Origin: an uncultured Lachnospiraceae bacterium
GTDB taxonomy: Bacteria > Bacillota > Clostridia > Lachnospirales > Lachnospiraceae
Length of the DNA stretch: 64,000 nt
Reading direction: 5' to 3'
Assembly (NCBI GenBank): GCA_947245585.1
Contig: CAMXPV010000013.1
Span: 1 to 64,000 of the forward strand
Shown: piece after piece, positions 27,871-35,910 of the stretch
Numbering within the stretch: the first letter of the stretch is position 1
Layout: every line of letters begins with the position of its first letter
The notes under the pieces: generated by a model
The model's database searches: none
What the model was told of the DNA's origin: nothing
What the model saw: only the letters and a program-made list of their open reading frames with translations
Program-made: the position numbers and the translations under genes

Positions 27871-28799
27871 AAAAAGTTATCGTTTACGAGATAAAAGGAC
27901 TGTACCGGGACAACTTCCGGGTGACGGGCTATGAGTTTGGAGAAGGAGAAAAGGCTGTCTGTATTGTGGGGAGTATGCGGGGCAATGAGGTGCAGCAGAT
28001 GTATTGCTGCTCCCAACTGGTCAGGAAATTAAAGCAGATGGAGGCGGAAAGGAAGCTGACAGAGGGCCAAAAGATTTTGGTGATTCCCTGTGCGAATCCT
28101 TATTCGGTGAACACGCAGAAACGGTTTTGGCCGGTGGATAACACGGATATTAACAGAATGTTTCCCGGTTATCATCTGGGAGAAACGACACAGCGCATTG
28201 CGGACGGGGTATTTCAGGTGATTTCGGAATACCGGTTTGGCATTCAGTTCACTTCCTTCTATATGCCGGGAGAATTTATGCCCCATGTGCGGATGATGTC
28301 CACGGGTTTTGAAGATGCGCAGATTGCAAAGCAGTTTGGGATGCCCTATGTGGTGCTGCGGCAGGTGCGTCCTTATGATACGACCACTTTAAATTATAAC
28401 TGGCAGATTTGGGAGACGCAGGCTTTCAGCATGTATACCACAACAACCACCAGAGTGGATAAAAGGAGTGCGAAAGAAGCGATGCGCGGCATTCTCACTT
28501 TTATGAATAAGCAGGGAATTTTACAATACCATGGCCATGACGGGTACGTGTCCCTGGTGGTAAAGGACGGGGATATGGTTCCTGTCAGGACTGGCAGGGC
28601 GGGACTGTTTGATCCGCTCGTCACGGTGGGTACGGAGGTCGAGCGGGGACAGATTCTGGCGCGTATCATCGATGCCTATGAGGGGGAGGTGATTGAGGAA
28701 TTGCTCGCGCCGGTGGACGGGATTGTTTTTTTTATGCACGGGGAGCCGCTTACTTACTCAAACACGGCGGTGTTTAAACTGGTGGTGCGGGAGGAATAA
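27867..28799 (+). CDS. M14-type paralogue lacking metal ligands (predicted pseudoenzyme)
   Basis: This 310-aa paralogue of the preceding gene keeps the fold markers TDINRMFPG (near residue 97) and the C-terminal barrel (IIDAYEGEVIEELLAPVDGI). However, the zinc motif reads GSMRGNEVQQ instead of G-x-H-G-x-E, and the second His region reads GIQFTSFYMPG instead of LDIHAS. The Glu near the end is replaced by a Thr run (YTTTTTRV). Catalysis by the usual mechanism is therefore unlikely; a regulatory or scaffolding role with the active paralogue is inferred. The ATG at 27867 has GGGAGGAG upstream and overlaps the previous stop. Confidence 0.85.
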   Translation: MKKVIVYEIKGLYRDNFRVTGYEFGEGEKAVCIVGSMRGNEVQQMYCCSQLVRKLKQMEAERKLTEGQKILVIPCANPYSVNTQKRFWPVDNTDINRMFPGYHLGETTQRIADGVFQVISEYRFGIQFTSFYMPGEFMPHVRMMSTGFEDAQIAKQFGMPYVVLRQVRPYDTTTLNYNWQIWETQAFSMYTTTTTRVDKRSAKEAMRGILTFMNKQGILQYHGHDGYVSLVVKDGDMVPVRTGRAGLFDPLVTVGTEVERGQILARIIDAYEGEVIEELLAPVDGIVFFMHGEPLTYSNTAVFKLVVREE

Positions 28800-28833
28800 T
28801 TTTGGCCTGAAAAATTTTTTCACATAAAGCAAG

Positions 28834-28866
28834 TGCAGCTTTTCAGAAAAAAGGCTGCATTTTTTT
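28834..28866 (+). terminator. Intrinsic terminator of the ABC / ATP-grasp / M14 operon
   Basis: TGCAGC (28834-28839) pairs with GCTGCA (28854-28859), with further U-A pairs inside, followed by seven T residues. Confidence 0.85.
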
Positions 28867-28880
28867 ACTGCATGGGATTC

Positions 28881-28909
28881 TTGCAAGAGCGGGAAAATAC
28901 TGTTAGAAT
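28881..28909 (+). promoter_or_regulatory. Sigma-A promoter of pth-mfd
   Basis: TTGCAA, a 17-base spacer and TAGAAT (28904-28909), with TGT directly before the -10 as an extended element. Confidence 0.7.
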
Positions 28910-28952
28910 AGAAAAACGGGAAAAATTGGCGGCATATGGAATTGAGGCGGAC

Positions 28953-29555
28953 ATGTATATCATTGTAGGATTGGGAAACCCCGAAAAAAAATATGTAAAT
29001 ACCAGACACAATATCGGCTTTGAAGTGATCGACGCGATTGCGGAGAAGAATGACATTGTGTTGGGTGAAAAAAAGCATAAGGCTGTGATCGGAAAGGGCA
29101 TGGTGGCAGGGCAGAAAGTAGTTCTGGTAAAACCGGTTACCTATATGAATTTGAGTGGTGAGAGCGTGCGCAGCGTCATAGACTTTTATAAAGTGGACGA
29201 AAAGAGCGAACTGATTGTGATTTCCGACGATATCAGTCTGGATGTGGGACAGATCCGGATTCGCAAACGGGGAAGCGCGGGCGGGCATAATGGTCTGAAA
29301 AACATTATACTAAATTTGGGACATGATTCTTTTATACGGGTGCGTATGGGTGTGGGAGACAAGCCGCCGAAGCTGGATTTGGTAGATTATGTGCTCGGCC
29401 ATTTTCTGCCGGAAGAGCGGGAAGCGGTGACGGAGAGTGTCAGAAATGCGGCCCTTGCCATTGAGACGGTGATTGCCAATGGGCCGGACGCCGCCATGAA
29501 CCAGTATAATGTCCGCAAACGGCCGGCACAGGAAAAAGAAGAGGGCGGCGTGTGA
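28953..29555 (+). CDS. pth: Peptidyl-tRNA hydrolase
   Basis: The 200-aa enzyme releases tRNA from peptidyl-tRNA that has dropped off ribosomes. It starts MYIIVGLGNPEKKYVNTRHN, which includes the catalytic His, and contains KPVTYMNLSGESV near residues 63-75, SDDISLDVGQIRIRKRGSAG near 91, and GGHNGLKNI. It has the normal length. ATG 28953 follows GAGGCGG; the frame is open back to 28833 but that covers the promoter and terminator. It is 34 bases before mfd, a common pairing in Firmicutes. Confidence 0.96.
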   Translation: MYIIVGLGNPEKKYVNTRHNIGFEVIDAIAEKNDIVLGEKKHKAVIGKGMVAGQKVVLVKPVTYMNLSGESVRSVIDFYKVDEKSELIVISDDISLDVGQIRIRKRGSAGGHNGLKNIILNLGHDSFIRVRMGVGDKPPKLDLVDYVLGHFLPEEREAVTESVRNAALAIETVIANGPDAAMNQYNVRKRPAQEKEEGGV

Positions 29556-29589
29556 GAAGCGGACGGGATAGTGATAGAAAGAGGTTTGC

Positions 29590-32500
29590 ATGAGAGCATT
29601 GTTGGCTCCGCTTGCGGAGTTGGGAGAATATGGAGCAATCCGGGAACGCCTTAGGAGAGGAAAGGCATCGGTGGCATTGAGTGGCTGCGCGGATTCTCAA
29701 AAACTGCATATGATCTATGGCCTGGGCGAAGGATTTCGGCGTAAACTGATCGTTGCATACAACGATCTGCGGGCGAAAGAAATGTATGAGGATTATCAGT
29801 TCTATGATAGAAATGTCATGTTGTATCCGGCGAAGGATTTGATTTTTTTTCAGGCGGACATTCATGGCAATCAGCTGACCAAAGAGCGGATCAAGGTCTT
29901 TCGCAGGCTGACGGAGGAAACGCCCCTGACAGTGATCACCACCTATGACGCGCTGATGGCGCCGCAGGCATCCATGAGAGGATGGCAGGAACATGTGATT
30001 TCCATTAACAGGGAATCCGTCCTGTCGGAGAGCGGTCTGGCATCTGCGCTCTCCGGGCTTGGCTATGAGAGATGTGACCAGGTGGAAGCGCCGGGACAGT
30101 TCAGCATCCGGGGTGGCATTATAGACATTTATGATTTGACAGAAGAAAACCCTTACAGGATTGAGTTGTGGGGGGATGAGGTAGAGTCCATCCGCAGTTT
30201 TGACGTTTTAAGCCAACGCTCCATTGAGAAGTTGGAGGCGGTGCGCATTTATCCGGCCACGGAGCTTATTTTGTCGGAGGATGAACTTGCGGTGGGCCTG
30301 AAAAAGATTCAGAAGGAGGGTAAAAAGCAGTCAGAGACCCTCAGAAAACAGATGAGAACCGAGGAGGCGCACCGGATTGAGACGCAGGTGAAGGAGCTCA
30401 CAGAGGCCCTTGTGGAGTTGGGCGTTTCTTATAATGCGGTAAACCTGGAAAGTTATGTGCGCTATTTTTATCCGGAGCTTTCGTCTTTTGTCGAATGTTT
30501 TGGCGGGGAGGAAGCAATTGTTTTTCTGGATGAGCCGCTTCGGATCAAAGAACATGTGGACGCGGTTGAGCTAGAATTTCGGGAGAGCATGATGCACCGG
30601 GCCGAGAAGGGCTATATTCTGCCAGGGCAGATGGACGTTTTGTTTTCGGCGGCATCGGTGGCGGCTGGACTGGAAAAGATGAGGGTGGTAAATCTCTCCG
30701 CCATGGAGGGAAAAAATCCGATTTTGAAGGTGGATTGGAAGTTTGCCGTGCAGGCCAGAAGCCTTCCCTCCTATAATAACAGCTTTGACGCGTTGGTGAA
30801 GGATCTGAAAGCCTATAAGAAAAAGGGTTACCGGATTCTGCTGCTTTCCGGTTCCCGAACCCGTGCAAAGCGGTTGGCCGAAGACTTGCGGGAACAGGAG
30901 ATCAGTGCCTTTTATACGGAGGACCCTATGCGGGAAGTACAGTCCGGTGAGGTGATGTGCGCCTATGGCAGGGTTCGTAAAGGGTTTGAATATCCTCTGC
31001 TGCAGTTTATGGTGATTGCGGAGAGCGATATCTTTGGTGCGGAAAAAAAGAAAAAAAGGAAGAAAAAGCATTATGAAGGCCAGAAGATCAATGATTTTAA
31101 CGATCTGAAGGTGGGCGATTATGTGGTTCATGAGAGCCACGGTCTCGGTGTTTATCAGGGGATCGAGAAGGTGGAAGTGGAGCACGTGGTAAAGGACTAT
31201 ATGAAGATTTCCTACCGGGACGGCGGGATTCTCTATGTGCTTGCCACAGGACTTGACGTGATACAAAAGTACGCTTCGGCGGACGGCGGCACCAAACCCA
31301 AACTCAACAAGCTAGGCACGCAGGAGTGGAGCAAAACCAAGTCTAAGGTGCGCACGGCGGTGGAAGAGATTGCCGGGGATCTGGTGGAGCTCTACGCGGC
31401 CCGACAGGAAGGGAAGGGCTATTGCTATGCGCCAGATAGCATTTGGCAGAGAGAGTTTGAAGAGATGTTTCCCTTTGAGGAGACGGAGGATCAGACGGCG
31501 GCCATTATTGCCACAAAACAGGACATGGAGAGCGATAAGATCATGGACCGCCTGATCTGCGGCGATGTGGGCTACGGAAAGACGGAAATCGCAATTCGCG
31601 CTGCGTTTAAGGCGGTGCAGGAGAACAAACAGGTGGTCTACCTGGTACCCACCACCATTCTGGCCCAACAGCACTATCATACCTTTGTACAGAGAATGAA
31701 GGACTTCCCCGTGCGGATCGACCTGCTTTCCCGTTTTCGCACTGCGGCGGAGCAGAAGAGGACCATCACGGACTTGAAAAAAGGTATGGTGGATATCGTG
31801 ATCGGTACCCACCGGGTGCTTTCGGCGGATGTGGAATACAAAGATTTGGGACTTTTGATTATCGACGAAGAACAGCGTTTCGGCGTAACTCATAAGGAGA
31901 AAATAAAGAAGCTGAAAGAAAACGTGGATGTGCTCACGCTGACAGCGACACCCATTCCAAGAACCCTGCACATGAGTCTGGTGGGGATCCGGGACATGAG
32001 TGTGTTGGAGGAGGCGCCGGAAGACCGGCTTCCGATTCAGACCTTTGTCTGTGAGTACAATGAAGAGATGGTCAGGGAGGCTATCGTCAGAGAACTTGCC
32101 AGAAACGGACAGGTATACTATGTCTATAACCGGGTCAACAACATAGCCGATGTTGCGGCGGCTATCAGCCAATTGGTGCCCGAGGCTGACGTGGCTTTTG
32201 CCCATGGGCAGATGAAAGAGGCGGAACTGGAACGGATTATGTATGACTTTGTCAATGGGGAGATTGACGTGCTAGTGTCCACCACTATCATAGAGACCGG
32301 ATTGGACATCTCCAATGTCAATACTATGATTATCCACGACTCCGATCAGATGGGATTGTCCCAACTCTATCAGCTTCGTGGCCGGGTGGGGCGTTCCAAC
32401 CGGACGGCTTACGCTTTTCTTATGTACAAGCGGGATAAGGTGTTAAAAGAGGTGGCGGAGAAGCGCCTTGCGGCGATTCGGGAATTTACGGAGTTGGGAA

Positions 32501-33132
32501 GCGGTTTTAAGATTGCCATGCGGGATCTGGAAATCCGCGGTGCAGGTAATCTTCTCGGAAAAAGCCAACATGGACATATGCAGGCGGTGGGTTATGATCT
32601 TTACTGCAAGATGTTAAATGAGGCGGTCAAGACGAAGAAGGGAATTTCCGTAATCGAAGATTTCAATACCCTTGTCGATTTGGATGTGGATGCCTATATT
32701 CCGCCGGAATACATTGTAAATGAGGTGCAGAAACTGGACATCTACAAGCGGATTGCGGGTATTGAGAGTGAGCGTGAGTGCGACGATATGCGGGAGGAAT
32801 TAATTGACCGATTTGGTCAAGTTCCGAAATCGGTGGAAAATCTGCTGCGGATTGCGTTGATTCGTTCCCATGCCCACAGGCTCTACATGCCGGAGGTGAA
32901 GGGAAAAAATGAGAAAATCACCTTTACCCTGCGGCCCGACGCGCCGATCCGGGTGGAAAATATTCCGCTTCTGATTAGCGATTATAATGGGAAACTGAAG
33001 TTTGATCCGAAAGGCGGCCCGGCTTTCTATCTCCAGTACCGAAAATGCGGGGTGATTGAGAAGGATGAGGAGACGTTGATTGCACTGACGCAGGAGGCGC
33101 TTTCGAGGATGGAGGAGTTGTTGGTGGAATAG
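29590..33132 (+). CDS. mfd: Transcription-repair coupling factor
   Basis: The 1180-aa DNA translocase displaces stalled RNA polymerase and recruits UvrA. In order: UvrB-like N-terminal domains (about 1-350), a Lys-rich linker (KKKKRKKKH near 485), the RNA-polymerase-interacting CarD-like domain (LKVGDYVVHESHGLGVYQGI near 505), then the superfamily 2 helicase core with Walker A CGDVGYGKTEIAIRA near 657 and the DEEQ box IIDEEQRFGV near 756. After the TRG region (QLYQLRGRVGRSNRTAYAF), a C-terminal TRCF domain ends at 1180. Length and domains are normal. Confidence 0.98.
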   Translation: MRALLAPLAELGEYGAIRERLRRGKASVALSGCADSQKLHMIYGLGEGFRRKLIVAYNDLRAKEMYEDYQFYDRNVMLYPAKDLIFFQADIHGNQLTKERIKVFRRLTEETPLTVITTYDALMAPQASMRGWQEHVISINRESVLSESGLASALSGLGYERCDQVEAPGQFSIRGGIIDIYDLTEENPYRIELWGDEVESIRSFDVLSQRSIEKLEAVRIYPATELILSEDELAVGLKKIQKEGKKQSETLRKQMRTEEAHRIETQVKELTEALVELGVSYNAVNLESYVRYFYPELSSFVECFGGEEAIVFLDEPLRIKEHVDAVELEFRESMMHRAEKGYILPGQMDVLFSAASVAAGLEKMRVVNLSAMEGKNPILKVDWKFAVQARSLPSYNNSFDALVKDLKAYKKKGYRILLLSGSRTRAKRLAEDLREQEISAFYTEDPMREVQSGEVMCAYGRVRKGFEYPLLQFMVIAESDIFGAEKKKKRKKKHYEGQKINDFNDLKVGDYVVHESHGLGVYQGIEKVEVEHVVKDYMKISYRDGGILYVLATGLDVIQKYASADGGTKPKLNKLGTQEWSKTKSKVRTAVEEIAGDLVELYAARQEGKGYCYAPDSIWQREFEEMFPFEETEDQTAAIIATKQDMESDKIMDRLICGDVGYGKTEIAIRAAFKAVQENKQVVYLVPTTILAQQHYHTFVQRMKDFPVRIDLLSRFRTAAEQKRTITDLKKGMVDIVIGTHRVLSADVEYKDLGLLIIDEEQRFGVTHKEKIKKLKENVDVLTLTATPIPRTLHMSLVGIRDMSVLEEAPEDRLPIQTFVCEYNEEMVREAIVRELARNGQVYYVYNRVNNIADVAAAISQLVPEADVAFAHGQMKEAELERIMYDFVNGEIDVLVSTTIIETGLDISNVNTMIIHDSDQMGLSQLYQLRGRVGRSNRTAYAFLMYKRDKVLKEVAEKRLAAIREFTELGSGFKIAMRDLEIRGAGNLLGKSQHGHMQAVGYDLYCKMLNEAVKTKKGISVIEDFNTLVDLDVDAYIPPEYIVNEVQKLDIYKRIAGIESERECDDMREELIDRFGQVPKSVENLLRIALIRSHAHRLYMPEVKGKNEKITFTLRPDAPIRVENIPLLISDYNGKLKFDPKGGPAFYLQYRKCGVIEKDEETLIALTQEALSRMEELLVE

Positions 33133-33135
33133 ACT

Positions 33136-33167
33136 ATACTTGACGGCTATTTACTGCCGTCAAGTAT
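33136..33167. repeat. 12-bp inverted repeat after mfd
   Basis: ATACTTGACGGC (33136-33147) pairs with GCCGTCAAGTAT (33156-33167) around an 8-base loop. Neither side has a clear T-run, so it may be a factor-dependent terminator. It also overlaps the end of the toxin remnant. Confidence 0.55.
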
Positions 33168-33250
33168 GGTGAGAAGTTCTCGGGGAGTTACTTACTCGAA
33201 AGCAGCGCTGATACGAATACATTTGTATCAATAACGGCATAGCAGATCAT
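33147..33250 (-). pseudogene. Remnant of a PIN-domain toxin gene
   Basis: ATG at 33250 opens MICYAVIDTNVFVSALLSSK, the N-terminus of PIN-domain toxins including the first catalytic Asp (VIDTN). The frame stops at TAA 33188-33190. Shifting frame at that point continues VTPRELLTILDGSK to a TAG at 33147-33149, which still resembles the family. The gene is thus frameshifted and lacks the remaining ~100 residues. Its ATG overlaps the stop of the antitoxin remnant, the usual toxin-antitoxin arrangement. It cannot make an active nuclease. Confidence 0.7.
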
Positions 33251-33342
33251 AAGTCAGCCTCCATGCCAAATTCCTGACATAATCCATCAAATTGCTTTTT
33301 TAATGTCTCGTCCATTCGGACGCTGAAAGTTGCCTGCGCCAT
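33247..33342 (-). pseudogene. Truncated RelB/DinJ-type antitoxin remnant
   Basis: A good ribosome site (GGGAGG, 7 bases) precedes an ATG at 33342. The 31-codon frame reads MAQATFSVRMDETLKKQFDG, then LCQEFGMEADL, closely resembling the ribbon-helix-helix N-terminus of DinJ/RelB antitoxins, which are normally ~85-90 aa. The C-terminal toxin-binding part is gone. An internal deletion joining antitoxin N-terminus to toxin start would explain the arrangement. Confidence 0.68.
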
Positions 33343-33453
33343 AATTTTGCCTCCCTTATGTCTTTTCTATAAGTATATGCGAAATGGTGCAAAAAACCAA
33401 TAATATGAACCTAATATGTGCAAAATGGCTATTGAATTCCTGGGAACAGGTCA

Positions 33454-33482
33454 ATGACAATTTGCATTTTTTGTAGTAAAAT
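33454..33482 (+). promoter_or_regulatory. Promoter of the fruK-like gene
   Basis: ATGACA, a 17-base spacer and TAAAAT (33477-33482). The leader would be about 130 nt. Confidence 0.55.
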
Positions 33483-33507
33483 TAATTTATTAAATTGCGC
33501 ATGAAGT

Positions 33508-33525
33508 TTGTCTAATGATAGACAA
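33508..33525. promoter_or_regulatory. Palindrome downstream of the fruK promoter, candidate operator
   Basis: TTGTCTA and TAGACAA flank a 4-base ATGA spacer about 20 bases after the predicted transcription start. The position suits a repressor site; the regulator is unknown. Confidence 0.4.
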
Positions 33526-33617
33526 CAAAAAAGTTATGATGTGGAGGACTAACTAACCGTTGTGCCGCGCTACGGCACCAACGAGGATCTGGTACAGGTA
33601 TGTAAGGAGACGCACAA

Positions 33618-34535
33618 ATGGGACATGTCTATACGGTGACCTTAAATCCATCACTGGATTATACGGTGTCGGTGGAGAATTTCCGGCTAGGGTATACCAA
33701 CCGCACCGTGTCGGAGTTTTTGACTGTGGGCGGCAAGGGAATTAATGTATCCACAGTCCTGAAAAATCTGGGAATAGAGAGCACAGCTTTGGGGTTTGTA
33801 GCGGGATTTACCGGGCAGGAAGCAAAACGGCAGCTTGCCATGCGGGGAATTGAGAGCGGCCTGATTACGGTGGAGGAGGGCCAGACCAGAATCAATGTCA
33901 AACTCCAATCTGTAGAGGGTACGGAGATTAATGGGCAGGGGCCGGACATTCCCGAAAAGAAATTTTTAGAATTGATGGAGAGACTTTCCGAGCTTGCGGC
34001 GGGCGACATGTTGTTTTTGTCCGGCAGCATTCCACCCTCCCTGCCGGAAGACACCTATCTGCGCATGATGGAGCGGCTTGCTGCAGATGTTTTGACGGTG
34101 GTGGATGTTTCGGGGGAAGGACTTGTAAAGTCGCTGTCCCTGCGGCCCTTTTTGATCAAGCCGAATCAACACGAGTTGGGTGAAATTTTTGGTGTGACAC
34201 TCACTGACAGATTGTCTGTCTTTCCCTATGCAAGGAAATTGCAGGAGATGGGGGCGAGAAACGTATTGGTTTCCCTGGCGGGAGAGGGCGCGGCGTTCCT
34301 TGCGGAGGACGGCAGCGTATTTGAGGCGCCTGCACCGGAAGGGGAGTTGGTAAATGGTGTCGGAGCAGGCGATTCCATGGCGGCAGGCTTTATGGCCGGA
34401 TGGTTGGAAAAGCGGGATTACAGACATGCTTTTTATATGGGATTGGCGGCCGGAAGTGCGACCGCTTTTTCGGAAGGGTTGGCATCGGAGGAAAAAATTC
34501 ATACCCTTTATGAAAAAATCGTGCGGCGGTCGTAA
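33618..34535 (+). CDS. fruK: PfkB-family sugar-phosphate kinase (1-phosphofructokinase/LacC type)
   Basis: The 305-aa ribokinase-like enzyme begins VYTVTLNPSLDYTV and has GGKGINVSTVLKNLG (residues 39-53), the FLSGSIPPSLPEDTY segment near 135-149, KPNQHELGEIFG near 187, and the ATP/catalytic motif VNGVGAGDSMAAGFMAGW near 244-261. These mark the 1-phosphofructokinase/tagatose-6-phosphate kinase branch; fructose 1-phosphate is the likeliest substrate because a sucrose/fructoside locus follows, but no fructose PTS is in the window. AAGGAG precedes ATG 33618. It is convergent with the LacI gene. Confidence 0.88.
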   Translation: MGHVYTVTLNPSLDYTVSVENFRLGYTNRTVSEFLTVGGKGINVSTVLKNLGIESTALGFVAGFTGQEAKRQLAMRGIESGLITVEEGQTRINVKLQSVEGTEINGQGPDIPEKKFLELMERLSELAAGDMLFLSGSIPPSLPEDTYLRMMERLAADVLTVVDVSGEGLVKSLSLRPFLIKPNQHELGEIFGVTLTDRLSVFPYARKLQEMGARNVLVSLAGEGAAFLAEDGSVFEAPAPEGELVNGVGAGDSMAAGFMAGWLEKRDYRHAFYMGLAAGSATAFSEGLASEEKIHTLYEKIVRRS

Positions 34536-34554
34536 GCCGGAGCGGGCCGCTTGA

Positions 34555-35616
34555 TCACAGAACGGACGGTGAAGTTTTTTCAGTCGTTTCCCTTCTGATT
34601 AATATTGGCGTTATGACTTTGTGGATCGGTTCTGTCAGCGGAACCGGTCTTCTTTTTTTGCGCTCTTCCATCTGATCCACGAGAAGGCTGACAGCTTCAT
34701 AAGCCATTTTTTCAATCTGCTGTCCCACGGTAGTGATGGGGATGACGGCCTCTTTGGAAATGGGGGAATCGTCAAAGCCGACAATCAGGTAATCGTCGGG
34801 CAGGGAGCCGTATTTTCGGATCAAAAGATTCAAAAAAATATTGGCATGTGTATCTCCGGATATAAAAATTCCCTTTTTTAAGCCGGCGTAGGATTCATCC
34901 AACTCTTTGAGGATGCTGGAAAGATTTTCCTGTGTTTCTTCAAAGGGACCGCCCAGAGCAGCATAAATCAGACGATGGGCCAACTTTTTTTCCTCACAAA
35001 GATCCAGAAAACCGCGGATACGTCCGTAGGCGGGACGTTCCGATGTGGTGGTTGTGGAGTTAATGTGGATAAGGATATCACAGTCATGTTTGGCAAGCAG
35101 GCTGGCGGCCTGTACGCCGCCCATATAGTTGTCTGTGTTGACGCTGCAGACATAGCGGTCTTCCCGCTCGATGGTTACGACCGGAATTTGCAGATCGGCC
35201 AGTTCGCGGGAGGAAAGCGTAAAACTCAGCACGATGAGTCCTTCAATATTGTAGGCGAGCAGTTCACGGATATACTGTCTTTCGGTTTCTTCCTGCTCAT
35301 TTCCCACAAAGACGAGAAACTTATAGCCGAAATGTTCATAAGTCAAAAGAATCCGGTTCAGCATTTCAGAGTAATAGTGATTCAGCAGATTGGGGATGAT
35401 AATGCCGATAAATTCGGTATTGCCGTTGGCAAGGATTCGCGCTACTTTGTTTTCCTTATAATCCAGACTGACTAATGCGTTGGCTATAATATCCTGATTC
35501 TCCAGAGTGAGGGAATCAGGAGCGTTAAAATAGCGGGAAATCGTAGTTTTGGAAAAGCCGGTGTATTTTGCAATGTCATCAAAAGTGACTTTTTTCTTTT
35601 TGCCGGAATGATTCAT
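34555..35616 (-). CDS. LacI-family transcriptional repressor of the sucrose locus
   Basis: The 353-aa regulator has an N-terminal LacI HTH (VTFDDIAKYTGFSKTTISRY, residues 10-29, with the hinge following) and a sugar-binding periplasmic-protein-like domain from about residue 65 (FIGIIIPNLLNHYYSEMLN). IVGFDDSPISKEAVIPITTV near 290 is typical of the family. ATG 35616 follows AAGGA; the longer open frame from 35673 lacks a site. It faces away from the sugar transporter genes. CCGG-centred palindromes in between are its probable operators, with sucrose or fructose as inferred inducer. Confidence 0.93.
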   Translation of the reverse strand: MNHSGKKKKVTFDDIAKYTGFSKTTISRYFNAPDSLTLENQDIIANALVSLDYKENKVARILANGNTEFIGIIIPNLLNHYYSEMLNRILLTYEHFGYKFLVFVGNEQEETERQYIRELLAYNIEGLIVLSFTLSSRELADLQIPVVTIEREDRYVCSVNTDNYMGGVQAASLLAKHDCDILIHINSTTTTSERPAYGRIRGFLDLCEEKKLAHRLIYAALGGPFEETQENLSSILKELDESYAGLKKGIFISGDTHANIFLNLLIRKYGSLPDDYLIVGFDDSPISKEAVIPITTVGQQIEKMAYEAVSLLVDQMEERKKRRPVPLTEPIHKVITPILIRRETTEKTSPSVL

Positions 35617-35716
35617 AGGGGTTCCTTTCTGAAAACAGCGGCAGGAATGTATAGTGTCCGCCTGCTCCGTCATAAATTATAACAAAACAGGGGAGGAAAA
35701 ACAATGCGTAATCGGT

Positions 35717-35732
35717 TAAGTAACCGGTTTTG
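35717..35732. promoter_or_regulatory. Imperfect LacI-type operator O2
   Basis: AAGTAACCGGTTTTG shares its left half and AACCGGTT centre with the perfect site about 126 bases away. The spacing of about 12 helical turns could allow a repression loop. Confidence 0.55.
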
Positions 35733-35804
35733 TAATATGTGCATAAAAAGGAGAAAATGAATTTGTGTAAATCCAATAGAAATAGGAAAAGTACAGATTT
35801 TTCG

Positions 35805-35834
35805 TTGACAGTACATTGGGGAAAATGATAGAAT
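35805..35834 (+). promoter_or_regulatory. Sigma-A promoter of the sucrose ABC/GH operon
   Basis: A consensus TTGACA (35805-35810), an 18-base spacer and TAGAAT (35829-35834). The predicted start is about 35841. Confidence 0.78.
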
Positions 35835-35842
35835 AAGAGCAC

Positions 35843-35860
35843 AAAGTAACCGGTTACTTT
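35843..35860. promoter_or_regulatory. Perfect 18-bp LacI operator at the transcription start
   Basis: AAAGTAACCGGTTACTTT is perfectly palindromic and covers about +2 to +19 of the operon. A further half-site pair, ACCGGTTACTG, follows immediately (35861-35871). The central CCGG with flanking GTAA/TTAC is typical of LacI-family sites. Confidence 0.8.
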
Positions 35861-35910
35861 ACCGGTTACTGTAGAGGGCGAAAAAGAAGGAAATGAAGGA
35901 GGATGACTTC

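Larger units (their letters stand above)
33343..33617. other. Intergenic region between TA remnant and the fruK-like gene
   Basis: No intact gene is seen. It holds the promoter at 33454-33482, the short palindrome at 33508-33525, a stem-loop around 33557-33581 (GTTGTGCCG with CGGCACCAAC, one bulge) and a short GTG-initiated frame (33562-33639, VPRYGTNEDLVQVCKETHKW, then DMSIR) that overlaps the next start. It could be a leader peptide or a remnant. Confidence 0.4.

Noticed and set aside
31312-32205. Long 297-codon open frame on the minus strand inside mfd
   Set aside because: It lies wholly opposite the helicase core of mfd, whose motifs are intact; it has no ribosome site or domain and is a by-product of codon bias.
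33136-33167. Efficient intrinsic terminator for mfd
   Set aside because: The stem is perfect but no T-run follows on the plus strand, so it is listed only as an inverted repeat.
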